From Leptolyngbyaceae cyanobacterium JSC-12 (lineage in GTDB: Bacteria; Cyanobacteriota; Cyanobacteriia; Leptolyngbyales; Leptolyngbyaceae), in assembly GCA_000309945.1 (NCBI GenBank), contig CM001633.1:2018292-2082291 (forward strand): a stretch of 64,000 nt of DNA. The letters are read 5' to 3'. The notes below the pieces were generated by a model. That model was not told the origin of the DNA. It did no database searches and saw nothing but the letters and a program-made list of their open reading frames with translations. The translations under genes were made by a program, and so were the position numbers. Below are positions 54,526 to 63,574 of this stretch, in pieces (within the stretch, counting starts at the first letter, position 1; each line of letters opens with the position of its first letter).

Positions 54526-56663
54526 AACCTGAAAATCACTCCATCAATTTACCTAGTGTTGCCCTGATTGCATCCAATACCAACTGTTCTAATGACTCAA
54601 CCAGCCGTTCCATTGTTCCTGCCAAGACAACCCAACAACGCAATGTCAGACTAGCACGGGAAATTGCTAAGCACATGCCCCGTCTGTTGCCCATCATCGC
54701 TTTGATGTCTGCAACTTCAGCACTGGCTATCCCGGTTGAATCGAACTCTGTCTATGGCAAAGGCATGGTTCTACAAACTTCAAATTCTACAGTCCTGCCA
54801 GCGGGTGTTCAATTCACAGGAGTAGAGCACTCCATTGAGAGCGATCGCTTTTTGCAGATTGAAAGTGTAGATCGCTCCAAGCTTACCATCACGACCTGGG
54901 AAACTACCCTGCCCGTTACTTTGCCCAGCGGAAAAGCAGCAACAGCCACCTTCTACGGTTCACCCGACAAGCCGCTAGAAACACCAGGAACAGCGGTTCA
55001 ACGAGGTTTCACCTTGCCAGAAGAGCGAATTACCTTTTCCACCGATCCCGAATTCTTGCGAAATTCAGGACTAAATGGCATCCAACACAACAACGCTTTT
55101 ACAGGGGAAGGACACGGTCCAACTATCAACCCAACTGAGTTCGGCAACGCCCATATTAAAGGCGGAATGACGACCAGCGCCAACTGGATGGTAGTTCGCG
55201 ACCAGGATGGTAAGGTGCTGTTTGAAGGCACTCCTGCCACCTATGGTGCACAACTGTACTGGGATGGCAATGTTGCTCAAATCTCAGATGCAGAAGGATT
55301 AAACATTGGCGAAGGCAACTATCAAACTAACCGGGAAATCACTACTGAAACCACAACCGAGACAACCCAAGAGCAGCGATCAAGGCAAGCGATCGTTGAA
55401 ACCCAACATACCGTACAAGGGCAAAAAACCTGGAGCACCGTCGAGGCTCAACAGCGCACCGAGCTTTCCACCATAACTAAGCCCTTCCAAACCGAAGAAA
55501 CAAGTCGATTTAGACAAACCTTCGGTTCTGACCTCCGCTCCATTTTTCCACTCCACAACGTCGCCATTTTGCATCACGACAAAAATACCCCCAGCAACTT
55601 TTACTTAAAAACTGGTTTCCAACTCTCTGGCGATGTCAGCAATGAAAGCAACCCCACCCTCTCAGGTCAACTGCGGATTCCACTCGATACCAGACGTGGA
55701 ACCTCCAGCTTGAATATTCTGGTGGGCGGAGCACCCCAAAATGATCAACCAGGGCAACCTGATTTTTATGCCTTGCTCTTCGCCCAGCTCAATACGCCGT
55801 TAGTTCGAGTAGTAGACGGTCAGTATAAACCCAGTCGATTTGTGGCAGGCGTTCGATTTGGTGGTGGAGTTTTCCATGTTCCAATCGCAGAACAAGTGAT
55901 TACCCGAACAATTTCAAAATCAGGTCTGGACATTCTGTCTGAACGACAAACTTTCAACGACTTCACCACCACCACTTGGGGGCAAGATTTCACCACCAAC
56001 TTCACGCAACAGGTTGCTAACAACTATGTAGATACCTACCAGGTCAACACAACCATTCGCACACCAGTAACACGAGACATCACCAATCTAGTGGTCACCA
56101 GAACGGATGGTTCTACGTTTACGGCTCCCGGTTATCAAACTGTCTCCGAACAGCGCGGCGACACAGTTAGAACCAGTGCAGCATCACTGCTTGGCTCAAC
56201 GCTGGTAGCATCTACTACAACTATGCAGCCTGGTAGTACCCAATTTTCAGAGGCTCAGGTGCTTTCTCAGCAAACAGCATCGCAACTGGTTGGAGCAGAA
56301 ACAACCAGCCAGCGGGTGGTGCAGGATGTCAGCGTCAAGCAAACAGTCTCTGAAAAGGATGCATGGGGGCATGTGATGTTTATTAACCCCTACTTTGGGA
56401 ATTTTGATCTTGCTTCAATTAAAAAGCCAGGCAGTTTGTTATACGAGATTGGCGGCAATTTTGTCAGAAATTCCCTGTTAGGGAATGTCAGCTACAAAGA
56501 CTCGAATCTTTACCTGACGACCGGAGTACCGCTGTGGAATCCTACCCTATCAGACACAAAAACTGCTGGAACGGGTCTATTGACCATGCGGGCGTATGCA
56601 GTCTATTTGCCGATGACAAATGATGTGAGAGTGGGAGCAGGTTTGCAATTGAGCGGCTTTTAA
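54522..56663 (+). CDS. Large exported protein of unknown function
   Basis: From the ATG at 54522, which follows AAAGGA, this is 713 residues; the ATG at 54486 would add 12. An unusually long basic/Ser-Thr-rich stretch of about 48 residues precedes a hydrophobic signal-like helix (LLPIIALMSATSALAIPV). The mature part is rich in Thr, Gln and Ser with a coiled Thr/Glu/Gln segment (ETTTETTQEQRSRQ) and a beta-rich C-terminal half. It ends in a terminal Phe after alternating hydrophobic residues (VRVGAGLQLSGF), compatible with an outer-membrane beta strand. No domain is recognised. Its start is enclosed in an inverted repeat. Confidence 0.65.
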   Translation: MKPENHSINLPSVALIASNTNCSNDSTSRSIVPAKTTQQRNVRLAREIAKHMPRLLPIIALMSATSALAIPVESNSVYGKGMVLQTSNSTVLPAGVQFTGVEHSIESDRFLQIESVDRSKLTITTWETTLPVTLPSGKAATATFYGSPDKPLETPGTAVQRGFTLPEERITFSTDPEFLRNSGLNGIQHNNAFTGEGHGPTINPTEFGNAHIKGGMTTSANWMVVRDQDGKVLFEGTPATYGAQLYWDGNVAQISDAEGLNIGEGNYQTNREITTETTTETTQEQRSRQAIVETQHTVQGQKTWSTVEAQQRTELSTITKPFQTEETSRFRQTFGSDLRSIFPLHNVAILHHDKNTPSNFYLKTGFQLSGDVSNESNPTLSGQLRIPLDTRRGTSSLNILVGGAPQNDQPGQPDFYALLFAQLNTPLVRVVDGQYKPSRFVAGVRFGGGVFHVPIAEQVITRTISKSGLDILSERQTFNDFTTTTWGQDFTTNFTQQVANNYVDTYQVNTTIRTPVTRDITNLVVTRTDGSTFTAPGYQTVSEQRGDTVRTSAASLLGSTLVASTTTMQPGSTQFSEAQVLSQQTASQLVGAETTSQRVVQDVSVKQTVSEKDAWGHVMFINPYFGNFDLASIKKPGSLLYEIGGNFVRNSLLGNVSYKDSNLYLTTGVPLWNPTLSDTKTAGTGLLTMRAYAVYLPMTNDVRVGAGLQLSGF

Positions 56664-56718
56664 TCCCAAGTTTCCTGTTTCAAACACCCTGTTTCAAACA
56701 GAAAGGTAATACAACTTG

Positions 56719-56751
56719 AGAGAGCTTGAAAAAACAATAATCAAGCTCTCT
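56719..56751. terminator. Hairpin between convergent genes
   Basis: AGAGAGCTTG (56719-56728) pairs with CAAGCTCTCT (56742-56751) in a perfect 10-bp stem, and can extend on both sides with a bulge. It lies between the convergent stops at 56663 and 56784. Position and stability support a bidirectional terminator; the T tract is weak. Confidence 0.55.
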
Positions 56752-56783
56752 TGTTGAACTTGATTGGGTAACTATCCTTTCGG

Positions 56784-57191
56784 TTAGCGGGAACGAATTG
56801 GACCGTTGTAATCTATTTTGGTTGCCCAGCCGTTCACTGCAACGGTTACCACACTTTCGATAGTGGGTTTGACAGCGGGAGCACCTCCATAAAAGGTGAA
56901 GGTCACTGTGCCGTCATTATTTTCAACGAAACGGGTTTGCTCAACGGGACCGTGCATCAAGGCTTCAGCTCGATATACGCGCAAACCGCCATTCCGTTTT
57001 TCTGCGGCTTGCCGTGCATAGTTTTTAGCTCGGTTTAATACAGTGATGGGGTTGCGATAAACTACAGTATGAGTCTGGGTGCGAATTTCTGTACGCTCAA
57101 GGCTGGTCTGGTTGATATTTTGCGCGATCGCAGAAAGAGGAGTTAGGGCAATCATCCCTAAAGCCATACTGGCTAACCAAGGTGTATTCAT
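56784..57191 (-). CDS. Small secreted protein of unknown function
   Basis: A 135-residue protein with a signal peptide (about residues 1-23, cleavage near SAIAQ). The mature part has a basic helical segment (NRAKNYARQAAEKRNGGLRVY) followed by a predicted beta-rich part (RFVENNDGTVTFTFYGG). No family is recognised. It is transcribed toward the large exported protein gene and ends in the shared hairpin region. Confidence 0.65.
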   Translation of the reverse strand: MNTPWLASMALGMIALTPLSAIAQNINQTSLERTEIRTQTHTVVYRNPITVLNRAKNYARQAAEKRNGGLRVYRAEALMHGPVEQTRFVENNDGTVTFTFYGGAPAVKPTIESVVTVAVNGWATKIDYNGPIRSR

Positions 57192-57379
57192 ACAGGCTGC
57201 TTTTCACTAGGGTTGCGTGCACGCTCTTCAGTGTGCCCTTTTAAAATCCTGAGATAACAGCTTTGAATTTGACGAGAGCGCTAAAAACTTTGATAACTTC
57301 CTGCAAAAATAACAGAGGGGCGAGTATTACCCACCCCATCAAGCATCTTAAGTTTCTCAATAATTGGTGCTTGAGCAAA

Positions 57380-57493
57380 TTACAGCCCAAGCTCATTACC
57401 ACGACGATATTGGAGGTACGCCGCGACAAATAGCCCTGCGAGGGTCACCGGAATCAGACCCAGAACAATACCAAGAAGAATGGGTTCGATCAA
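57380..57493 (-). CDS. petG: Cytochrome b6f complex subunit V
   Basis: A 37-residue small subunit of the cytochrome b6f complex, one transmembrane helix. The protein reads [20 protein letters not shown], then [17 protein letters not shown], which is the standard PetG sequence. The start codon is TTG at 57493, preceded by a strong ribosome site AAAGGAG at a spacing of about seven bases; no ATG exists in the frame. It faces the CytM-like gene divergently across 338 bases. Confidence 0.93.
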   Translation of the reverse strand: MIEPILLGIVLGLIPVTLAGLFVAAYLQYRRGNELGL

Positions 57494-57831
57494 GTTCAGT
57501 CTCCTTTCAATTAACCAGAATTGGATGATAACGACAATGGCTTATTTTTTTAGTATACGGTGAAGCCGCACCACAAAGTGTTGAGCAACCACACACGATC
57601 CATTAAATATGATCCAATCCATCAAATATGATTGATGAGAAAATCTAGCCTATTCAACGAACTAGTGTTGAAAATTATGTATTTTTAAAGCTAAAGCCTG
57701 AGTTTATAGGATCAAATAGTTACATAATTTCGCTTTTTTGCAAAGTTATCTAAACAAGCTCTAAACTACAAGCAGGCTGATATTAATGCCTTTAGCTTTT
57801 TAGTGATCGTCCATTCATTAACTAAGCGCCT
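57494..57831. other. AT-rich divergent promoter region between petG and the cytochrome gene
   Basis: No gene seen. It contains a 19-bp tandem repeat (57598-57635), several T-rich blocks and the divergent promoters for petG (minus) and the cytochrome gene (plus). Confidence 0.6.
57598..57635 (+). repeat. 19-bp tandem repeat in the petG promoter region
   Basis: ATCCATTAAATATGATCCA (57598-57616) is directly followed by ATCCATCAAATATGATTGA (57617-57635), three mismatches in 19. It could be a paired operator; no regulator is known. Confidence 0.5.
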
Positions 57832-58206
57832 TTGGAAAACCAGGTTCTAGATAAGGAGAATTCAGTTCAGCGGATTGTCGTGATTGTAATGGCAGTCTTT
57901 GTTGTTCTGTTGATGTTAACGATTGGTATCCTTGTGTCTCAGCGTATGGAGCCGTACGCTCGTGATGTCCTTGCTTTGAAAGGAAATCCCGTTCAGGGGC
58001 GAGCTATCTTTCAAATGAATTGTGCCGGATGTCATGGGTTTCAAGCTGACGGGCGAGTTGGTCCTAGTTTGTTAAATGTTTCTTCCCGTAAATCCAAAGT
58101 CAGTATTATTCATCAAGTTACCAGCGGGCAAACTCCTCCTATGCCTCAGTTTCAACCGTCTCCCCAAGAAATGGCTGATCTTCTGAGTTATTTGGAAACC
58201 CTTTAG
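57832..58206 (+). CDS. Membrane-anchored c-type cytochrome, CytM-like
   Basis: A 124-residue cytochrome. An uncleaved-looking anchor helix at about residues 14-36 is followed by the haem motif CAGCH at 64-68 and a probable axial Met104 in TPPMPQF. The single haem domain and anchor resemble cyanobacterial cytochrome M, which is involved in photosynthetic/respiratory electron flow. The frame starts with TTG at 57832 (ENQVLDKENS); no better ATG occurs before the anchor helix, so the exact start is uncertain. It is divergent to petG. The cytochrome call is firm; the CytM label is a resemblance. Confidence 0.75.
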   Translation: MENQVLDKENSVQRIVVIVMAVFVVLLMLTIGILVSQRMEPYARDVLALKGNPVQGRAIFQMNCAGCHGFQADGRVGPSLLNVSSRKSKVSIIHQVTSGQTPPMPQFQPSPQEMADLLSYLETL

Positions 58207-58266
58207 ACACTTCATTCAATTCCAGCAGGGTAGACTGGGCTAGTATAGCTGTATTGCGGTTTCTGT

Positions 58267-59448
58267 ATGAATTGTGTTGATTGGTTAGTAGTGGGTGGAG
58301 GAATTACTGGATCTGCACTTGCCTATGAACTGGCAAAGCAGGGGTTGTCCGTTTTGCTGGTGGAACGCCACGCTAACCTTCAGGGAGGAACCCGATTTGG
58401 CTATGGGGGAGTGGCGTATTGGGCAGGAACCACTCAGTTAACTCGCCAACTCTGCGCTGAAGGAGTTGAGCGTCTAAGAGCGTTATCAGAAGAACTAGAC
58501 ACAGACATTGAGTTTCGTGAGCTGGATTTGGTTCTGACAATTGCTCCTGAGGCTGATGTGCAAGCGATCGCTCGCTCTTACACTCACTTTGCTATTCCGC
58601 CCCAGTTGGTGGATGTACACACAGCTTGCGAACTTGAACCATTGCTCAATCCAGTTGAAATCGCTGGGGCATTGACTGTCAAACATGGGCACGTGCATTT
58701 AGGCAAACTGGCCACAGCGTACCGCAAAGCTTTTATGCGCCTGGGAGGAATGGTGCACCTTGGAGAAGTAAGCTCCCTCTTGCGCGATCAAAATCAGTCC
58801 CAGAGGATTATTGGCATTACCTGCGGAGCAGAATCCTTTTATGCCAGTCATGTAGCAATTTGTGCCGGAGCTATGGGGCGGGCATTGTTGAAAACATCTG
58901 GCATTTCAGTTCCGCTTTACTTTACTCATGCTGAACTAATTGAAACTCCTCCGGTACAACTCAAGTTGCGATCGCTGGTGATGCCCGCTGAAACCAAACG
59001 GTTCGAATTGGAGGCGAAAGCGAGCAAAGCCGAGACTGATCACCTGTGGGATGAACCTGGGCACGAGCCAGTGCCGCCGATTCTAGATGCAGGTGCCATT
59101 CAGTTTTTGGATGGGAGCCTACGAATTGGGCAGATGAGTCGTACTCTGACTGATCCAAATGCACAGATTGATGCAGCCGCAAGTGAACAGGCAATGCGCA
59201 ACAAAATCGAGAGACTCATCCCTACCCTCAAAAACGTCCCAGGAATGTGGCATCGGTGCCTGGTATCTTTCAGTCGCGATCGCCTGCCCTTGATTGGGGC
59301 AATTCCAAATCTAGAAGGAGTTCACCTGTTCTCAGGTTTCAGCAATCCCTTAGCCATCACCCCATCTCTTGCCCAACGCTTTGCCAAAGCTGCCGTTGAT
59401 CAGCCCGATGAATTACTTAAACAAATGTCTCCAGGTCGCTTTACTTAA
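58267..59448 (+). CDS. FAD-dependent oxidoreductase (DadA/glycine oxidase-like)
   Basis: A 393-residue flavoprotein. The N-terminus has the FAD-binding Rossmann motif WLVVGGGITGSALAYELAKQ and the ELVE-type acidic residue (LLVERH). The C-terminal half has RDRLPLIGAIPNLEGVHLFSG, typical of D-amino acid dehydrogenase/glycine oxidase-like (DAO) enzymes. The substrate is unknown. It follows the cytochrome gene by 60 bases and may share its transcript. Confidence 0.85.
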   Translation: MNCVDWLVVGGGITGSALAYELAKQGLSVLLVERHANLQGGTRFGYGGVAYWAGTTQLTRQLCAEGVERLRALSEELDTDIEFRELDLVLTIAPEADVQAIARSYTHFAIPPQLVDVHTACELEPLLNPVEIAGALTVKHGHVHLGKLATAYRKAFMRLGGMVHLGEVSSLLRDQNQSQRIIGITCGAESFYASHVAICAGAMGRALLKTSGISVPLYFTHAELIETPPVQLKLRSLVMPAETKRFELEAKASKAETDHLWDEPGHEPVPPILDAGAIQFLDGSLRIGQMSRTLTDPNAQIDAAASEQAMRNKIERLIPTLKNVPGMWHRCLVSFSRDRLPLIGAIPNLEGVHLFSGFSNPLAITPSLAQRFAKAAVDQPDELLKQMSPGRFT

Positions 59449-59602
59449 TTTTACCTAGTTTTACTTAATATCATCTGGTTCTCCAATACCTCGGACAGTT
59501 TTTGTCAAAGTGCCGGAAAATCGTATTCTACGGCTAGCATAGACCCTCACCTTAAATTCCTGTCCTAAAAGGCTATTCAATTAGCCAGATCTAGCTCGAA
59601 CC

Positions 59603-59653
59603 GCCCTCATCCCTTGTGTTCCCTTCTCCCAGAACGGGTTGGGGGATGAGGGC
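59603..59653. repeat. Cyanobacterial palindromic repeat
   Basis: GCCCTCATCCC (59603-59613) is perfectly complementary to GGGATGAGGGC (59643-59653). The inner part contains CTTCTCCCAGAACGGGTTGG. Repeats of this type (CCCTCATCCCCC...) are widespread in cyanobacterial intergenic regions. Confidence 0.6.
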
Positions 59654-59722
59654 AAGCTATCTCAAAAGTGTCCGAACTATTGGTTCTCATAAGTCCTCAT
59701 AAATTTCAGTCACCCAACCAAC

Positions 59723-59750
59723 AAAAACTCCCCAGCGTGAAACTGGGGAG
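59723..59750 (-). terminator. Rho-independent terminator of the porin gene
   Basis: On the minus strand CTCCCCAG pairs with CTGGGGAG around a 7-base loop and is immediately followed by TTTTT. It is 73 bases past the porin stop. Confidence 0.85.
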
Positions 59751-59822
59751 AATGATAAGAGAGCGATGTGAGGAGAAAGGGGATACGACTCTTCGGCTTA
59801 GGAAGTTTAGAAACTAAAAAGT

Positions 59823-61778
59823 TTAGAAACTAAACTGAGTCCGGAAGTTGAACACATAAATGTTCGGGTTGCTATCAAAGTTGTTGGCATTGAAGATCGC
59901 GTAGAATGCAGGCACTACAGCGATATTGTCGTTGATGGGGAAATAGTAGGATGCTTCCAACTCATACATTGTGCCGCCATCCCCTGCACCCGCGGCAAAG
60001 AAACGCCGCCCACGTGTAATATCCATTGGCATCAAGAACGTTACAACTGCCAATGCACCTTTCTTAAACAAATCGGGGAAACCCAGACCTGCCTGGAAAG
60101 ATTGCACATTAACTTTGCGATCAATTGGCTCTAGGTTTATGTCACCGTATCCGTACCGCCCAAAGATACCAAAACCTTTGGTAATTGCCCAATCAAAATT
60201 CACTCCCAAGAAGTGAGCACTAGCAAACTGCAAGCCACCATCACTGGGGAAGTTATTACCAGGTGTGAAAACTGAAAACCCTGGACCTGCATCTAATTGA
60301 CCGTAGGGAATTGGTTCACCCACTGCTCCACCAACCTGACCACCCACTGCTTGCAACCTGGAGTAGTTATACATTAGCCGCAGGTTAAAGGCATTACTGG
60401 GAGAGAACGTCAGTTCAGCCGTTGCGGTATACGTTCCACCAAAAAGCCCAAATCTAGGATCGCTGGACGTGTTGAAACCGGGGACAGCACTGGGGAGAAA
60501 CTCAGTGTTTTCACCTAGGTAGGCAGCCGCAAATCGCAGTTTAGGACTGATATTCCACTCGATTACTGCACCTGAGCCGCGATCGATCGCGTTAGACTGG
60601 GTGCTCCCGATCGAATCAAAACTGCTAGCCCCTGTCAGGAAGAAGGTATAGCGGTTAAAGTCAAAATGGCGATACCAGTTGACTCGTGGACCAACTGTAA
60701 CCGTTACCTTATCACCTAAAGGAAAGCTGTAAAATAGGTCATGAATCACAACCGCAGGGCTACCGTTCTGAGGACTTGCCGATTGATCAGTAAAGGGAGC
60801 ACCAAAGGAGTTGAAAAAGCCTGCTGAAGCAAACTCATTGATAGGTGAAATTCCATTCCCTGCTGAGAGTTGGGTAACAAGATTATCTCTACCCGTAAAG
60901 GAGGTATTGAAAGTCAACCAGGTGAGATAGCTAAAGGTGGATTGTGCGTCGTCAACGGTCAACACAATTGGACGACCTGTGAGAGCATCTCGTCCAGCAT
61001 TTCGAACAAAATTTCCACCCCCAGGTGCTGCTGATGGAGTGCGTCCATCAAACGGAATTGCTTCAAAACGCACATTTTTGTCAAAGCTAGTTGCAGTTGT
61101 GCGGTTAAACCAGACCAATCCGCTTAACTTGGTCGTAGTAGAAAACTGTTGCTTCTCCAGGGTGGCCGTCCGAACGTCTAAGGCATCGATCCGTCCTCGA
61201 AGGGTGGCTAATTCGGCTGCGAATTCTTCTTGCAACCGTTTAACGACTTCTAAATCTTCTTTACGGACGAAGTCTGCCGTAGCAGCGGCAATCAGTTCCT
61301 GAATTTTGTCGAGACAGGCATTGACCCCAGCGGCAAATTCATAGCGGCTAAGAGAGCGATTCCCTCGAAAGGTTTTATCGGGATAACCAACAATACAACC
61401 ATATCGTTCTACCAAGGATTGTAATGCCTGAAATGCCCAATCTGTAGGACTTACGTCTGAAAATTGCGAGACAGACGTTACTTGATCTAAAGCAGCTTCG
61501 GCGGTCTGGCTTGAGCCTGTTTGCAGTTCACTTACTCCTGCAAGCTTGTCCATTCCTGAAGGAGCACTTTCATCTTCAGGAAGTCGCGCTACAAGACTTG
61601 GCAAATCGTTAACAACGACAGATGTTTTACTTGGAAAACTTAAATTACCCTCAGAGACGGTGGATGCAGCGGCATCAAAAGTTAGCAATCCCAACAAAGC
61701 GCCTGACCCGATCGCGGCAACCCATAATCCAACTGGAGCCTTTTGCAAAAAGCTATACAAAGAGTGCATCTTAGCCAT
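59823..61778 (-). CDS. SLH/OprB-type porin (iron uptake porin)
   Basis: A 651-residue outer-membrane protein. After a signal segment (about residues 13-38), an SLH domain lies at about 107-165 (DVSPTDWAFQALQSLVERYG, YPDKTFRGNRSLSRYEFAAG), which binds the peptidoglycan-linked layer. A coiled coil follows (about 170-212, LEVVKRLQEEFAAELATLRG). The remaining 440 residues are a beta barrel with an OprB-like pattern, ending in Phe. This layout matches cyanobacterial iron uptake porins. It is monocistronic and ends in a strong terminator. Confidence 0.92.
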   Translation of the reverse strand: MAKMHSLYSFLQKAPVGLWVAAIGSGALLGLLTFDAAASTVSEGNLSFPSKTSVVVNDLPSLVARLPEDESAPSGMDKLAGVSELQTGSSQTAEAALDQVTSVSQFSDVSPTDWAFQALQSLVERYGCIVGYPDKTFRGNRSLSRYEFAAGVNACLDKIQELIAAATADFVRKEDLEVVKRLQEEFAAELATLRGRIDALDVRTATLEKQQFSTTTKLSGLVWFNRTTATSFDKNVRFEAIPFDGRTPSAAPGGGNFVRNAGRDALTGRPIVLTVDDAQSTFSYLTWLTFNTSFTGRDNLVTQLSAGNGISPINEFASAGFFNSFGAPFTDQSASPQNGSPAVVIHDLFYSFPLGDKVTVTVGPRVNWYRHFDFNRYTFFLTGASSFDSIGSTQSNAIDRGSGAVIEWNISPKLRFAAAYLGENTEFLPSAVPGFNTSSDPRFGLFGGTYTATAELTFSPSNAFNLRLMYNYSRLQAVGGQVGGAVGEPIPYGQLDAGPGFSVFTPGNNFPSDGGLQFASAHFLGVNFDWAITKGFGIFGRYGYGDINLEPIDRKVNVQSFQAGLGFPDLFKKGALAVVTFLMPMDITRGRRFFAAGAGDGGTMYELEASYYFPINDNIAVVPAFYAIFNANNFDSNPNIYVFNFRTQFSF

Positions 61779-61913
61779 CGAACCTCACACCTAATAAAAT
61801 GCTGAACAAATACATCCTCAAAAAGTGGATGGTATCAGAGCCAACCCACTAATTATGTAATCTTAGCCACACCAAGAAAATGAATTTTGGTTCAGCAATT
61901 CCAGCCTTGCTGC

Positions 61914-63446
61914 TTAGGCCAGTTCCGCTTTGATTGAAACGGATTCGACTAAAAAACCCACCAGCCAATCTTTGACGTGGTGGGTCGCGCGGCAGTCATC
62001 TTCGTTGTAAGTAAGGATAGAGTCGAGGTAGGTGCGATCGCCTGTGGAGAGCCATTGGGAATACCAACAGATAGATTGGGCACCGTTGGCTGAGGGGTCA
62101 CGCCAGTTAAATCCCAGCCAGCGGGCGATTGGTTTAAGAGCGTAACTCTCCACAGGCAGCGTTACTAACTGAGTAATGCGTTCGTGCAAATCAACAAAGC
62201 GCGACAGCAGGGGTTTGACCTGATGAGAGGGGGTACTGTAAAGTTTGGCGAGGCGTTCAACCGTTTGTAATTCGTAGGGGCAGAAGTGAAAGATGGGGGC
62301 GTTTGGATACTGCCAAACCAGTTCCAAAAATCGTTCCCATACTTGGACTTCATCCGCTGGTGATTCAGCTAACAGAGGGTAAAATGTCTGGCTATTAGCA
62401 GAGCGATCAACCACTAGGACTCCATGCAAGTATGCCAGGTTTAGACTGGGTTCTGCTTCGATGTCGAAATACAGCTCAACGGAAGCTGTGGGAATCCCGG
62501 ATGCTGCCAGGATGGGATGAGGATAGTAAGAGGACAGTGCCGCCCGATTATTACCTGCAAAGTTTACTCCGGTCACAGACAGGCTCTCTTCTACCAGCAA
62601 TGCCTGATTGTGCAAGGCTGATCGCGCCTGTCGCACAAGCTTATAAGCAGTCTCTCGACCAAAACCAGGTAAAGGTTCCAGGTCTGCTGGGTTGATTTCA
62701 GCCAGCGATCGCACAGTCGTCAAATTCAATGCTTGTAGTTGCAAATAGCGGGTAGGAGTTACGCCTGGTAGCAGCGACAAATGGTAGTCTGATTTAGCGA
62801 TCGTGTGGCAATGGCTCAACCAGTGACATAAGCTGCAACGACTTCGAGCAATGAACACTTCCGGTTCCTGCTGCTGCACTAACATCTGGATGCACCCGTC
62901 CAAAATCTCTTGCATTCGGGGAAGCATTTCCCATAGGTCTACAGAAAAGGTGCCTCGCTCTCGCAACAATAGCCAGGCTTCCTCACACCAGGCTCCCTGC
63001 ACCTCTGCAGCCACAAGTGCGTGAAAGGCGACTGCAATTTGATACTCCATCTTGGGACGTTTGCCCAACTTAATTTCCATGGGAGCATAGAGCCAATCAC
63101 CAAAAAGCGATCGCCCTGGTTGCTTTATCAGTAGATCTGGATTGCTCTTGAGAGTAATGCCGTCGGCAGTTTCGGCTAGTAACACCCCCTGGTAAATTTG
63201 CTCTACCCCTTGTTGCATTAATTCAAGGGTGGCATTGTGGGCAGCTTGCCAATCATCTGGTGTATAGCTTGGCTGAGTGAGATGATGATTTTGAATAAAT
63301 AGACGCTGATGCTCCTGGCTATCTTGAATCAGTTTCAGGAGATACTCATTCGTGGCATCCCGTTGTTCGAGATCCCCATACACATCCAAATAAGCTCTTC
63401 GATGGCAGCGTTGGTAATTGGTTAACTGCTCGGCATCTATCAGCAT
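61914..63446 (-). CDS. TM0106-family RecB-like nuclease with 3'-5' exonuclease-like domain
   Basis: A 510-residue protein. The first 215 residues are a PD-(D/E)xK nuclease: Asp104 in NPDLL, Glu124 and Lys126 in PMEIKLG. Cys14 plus Cys204, Cys207 and Cys213 form a four-cysteine pattern of a Cas4/AddB-like iron-sulfur cluster. A helix-hairpin-helix region (about 225-270) is followed by an RNase H-fold domain (about 320-500) with YFDIEAEPSL and YNEDDCRATHHV. A DNA-repair or RNA/DNA processing role is inferred. It is divergent from the aminotransferase gene at the window end. Confidence 0.88.
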   Translation of the reverse strand: MLIDAEQLTNYQRCHRRAYLDVYGDLEQRDATNEYLLKLIQDSQEHQRLFIQNHHLTQPSYTPDDWQAAHNATLELMQQGVEQIYQGVLLAETADGITLKSNPDLLIKQPGRSLFGDWLYAPMEIKLGKRPKMEYQIAVAFHALVAAEVQGAWCEEAWLLLRERGTFSVDLWEMLPRMQEILDGCIQMLVQQQEPEVFIARSRCSLCHWLSHCHTIAKSDYHLSLLPGVTPTRYLQLQALNLTTVRSLAEINPADLEPLPGFGRETAYKLVRQARSALHNQALLVEESLSVTGVNFAGNNRAALSSYYPHPILAASGIPTASVELYFDIEAEPSLNLAYLHGVLVVDRSANSQTFYPLLAESPADEVQVWERFLELVWQYPNAPIFHFCPYELQTVERLAKLYSTPSHQVKPLLSRFVDLHERITQLVTLPVESYALKPIARWLGFNWRDPSANGAQSICWYSQWLSTGDRTYLDSILTYNEDDCRATHHVKDWLVGFLVESVSIKAELA

Positions 63447-63574
63447 GACTTCAAGTTAGCAGGAAATTGGAATCATTGCAGTGTTTTGCAACAACAAACA
63501 GTGGACAAACGAGAGTGCAGCGACCGAATCCTGCTAGCTTAAGATGCAGGGTTTCCACAGAGTATAAATTTTTT

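Larger units (their letters stand above)
59449..59822. other. Intergenic region with a palindromic repeat and a terminator
   Basis: No gene. It contains the 11-bp inverted repeat GCCCTCATCCC/GGGATGAGGGC (59603-59653), which I recognise as a common cyanobacterial repeat motif, and the porin terminator hairpin at 59723-59750. Confidence 0.7.

Noticed and set aside
57241-57429. A 62-codon minus-strand frame covering the petG 3' region
   Set aside because: It overlaps petG in another frame and its protein has no conserved pattern; petG explains the region.
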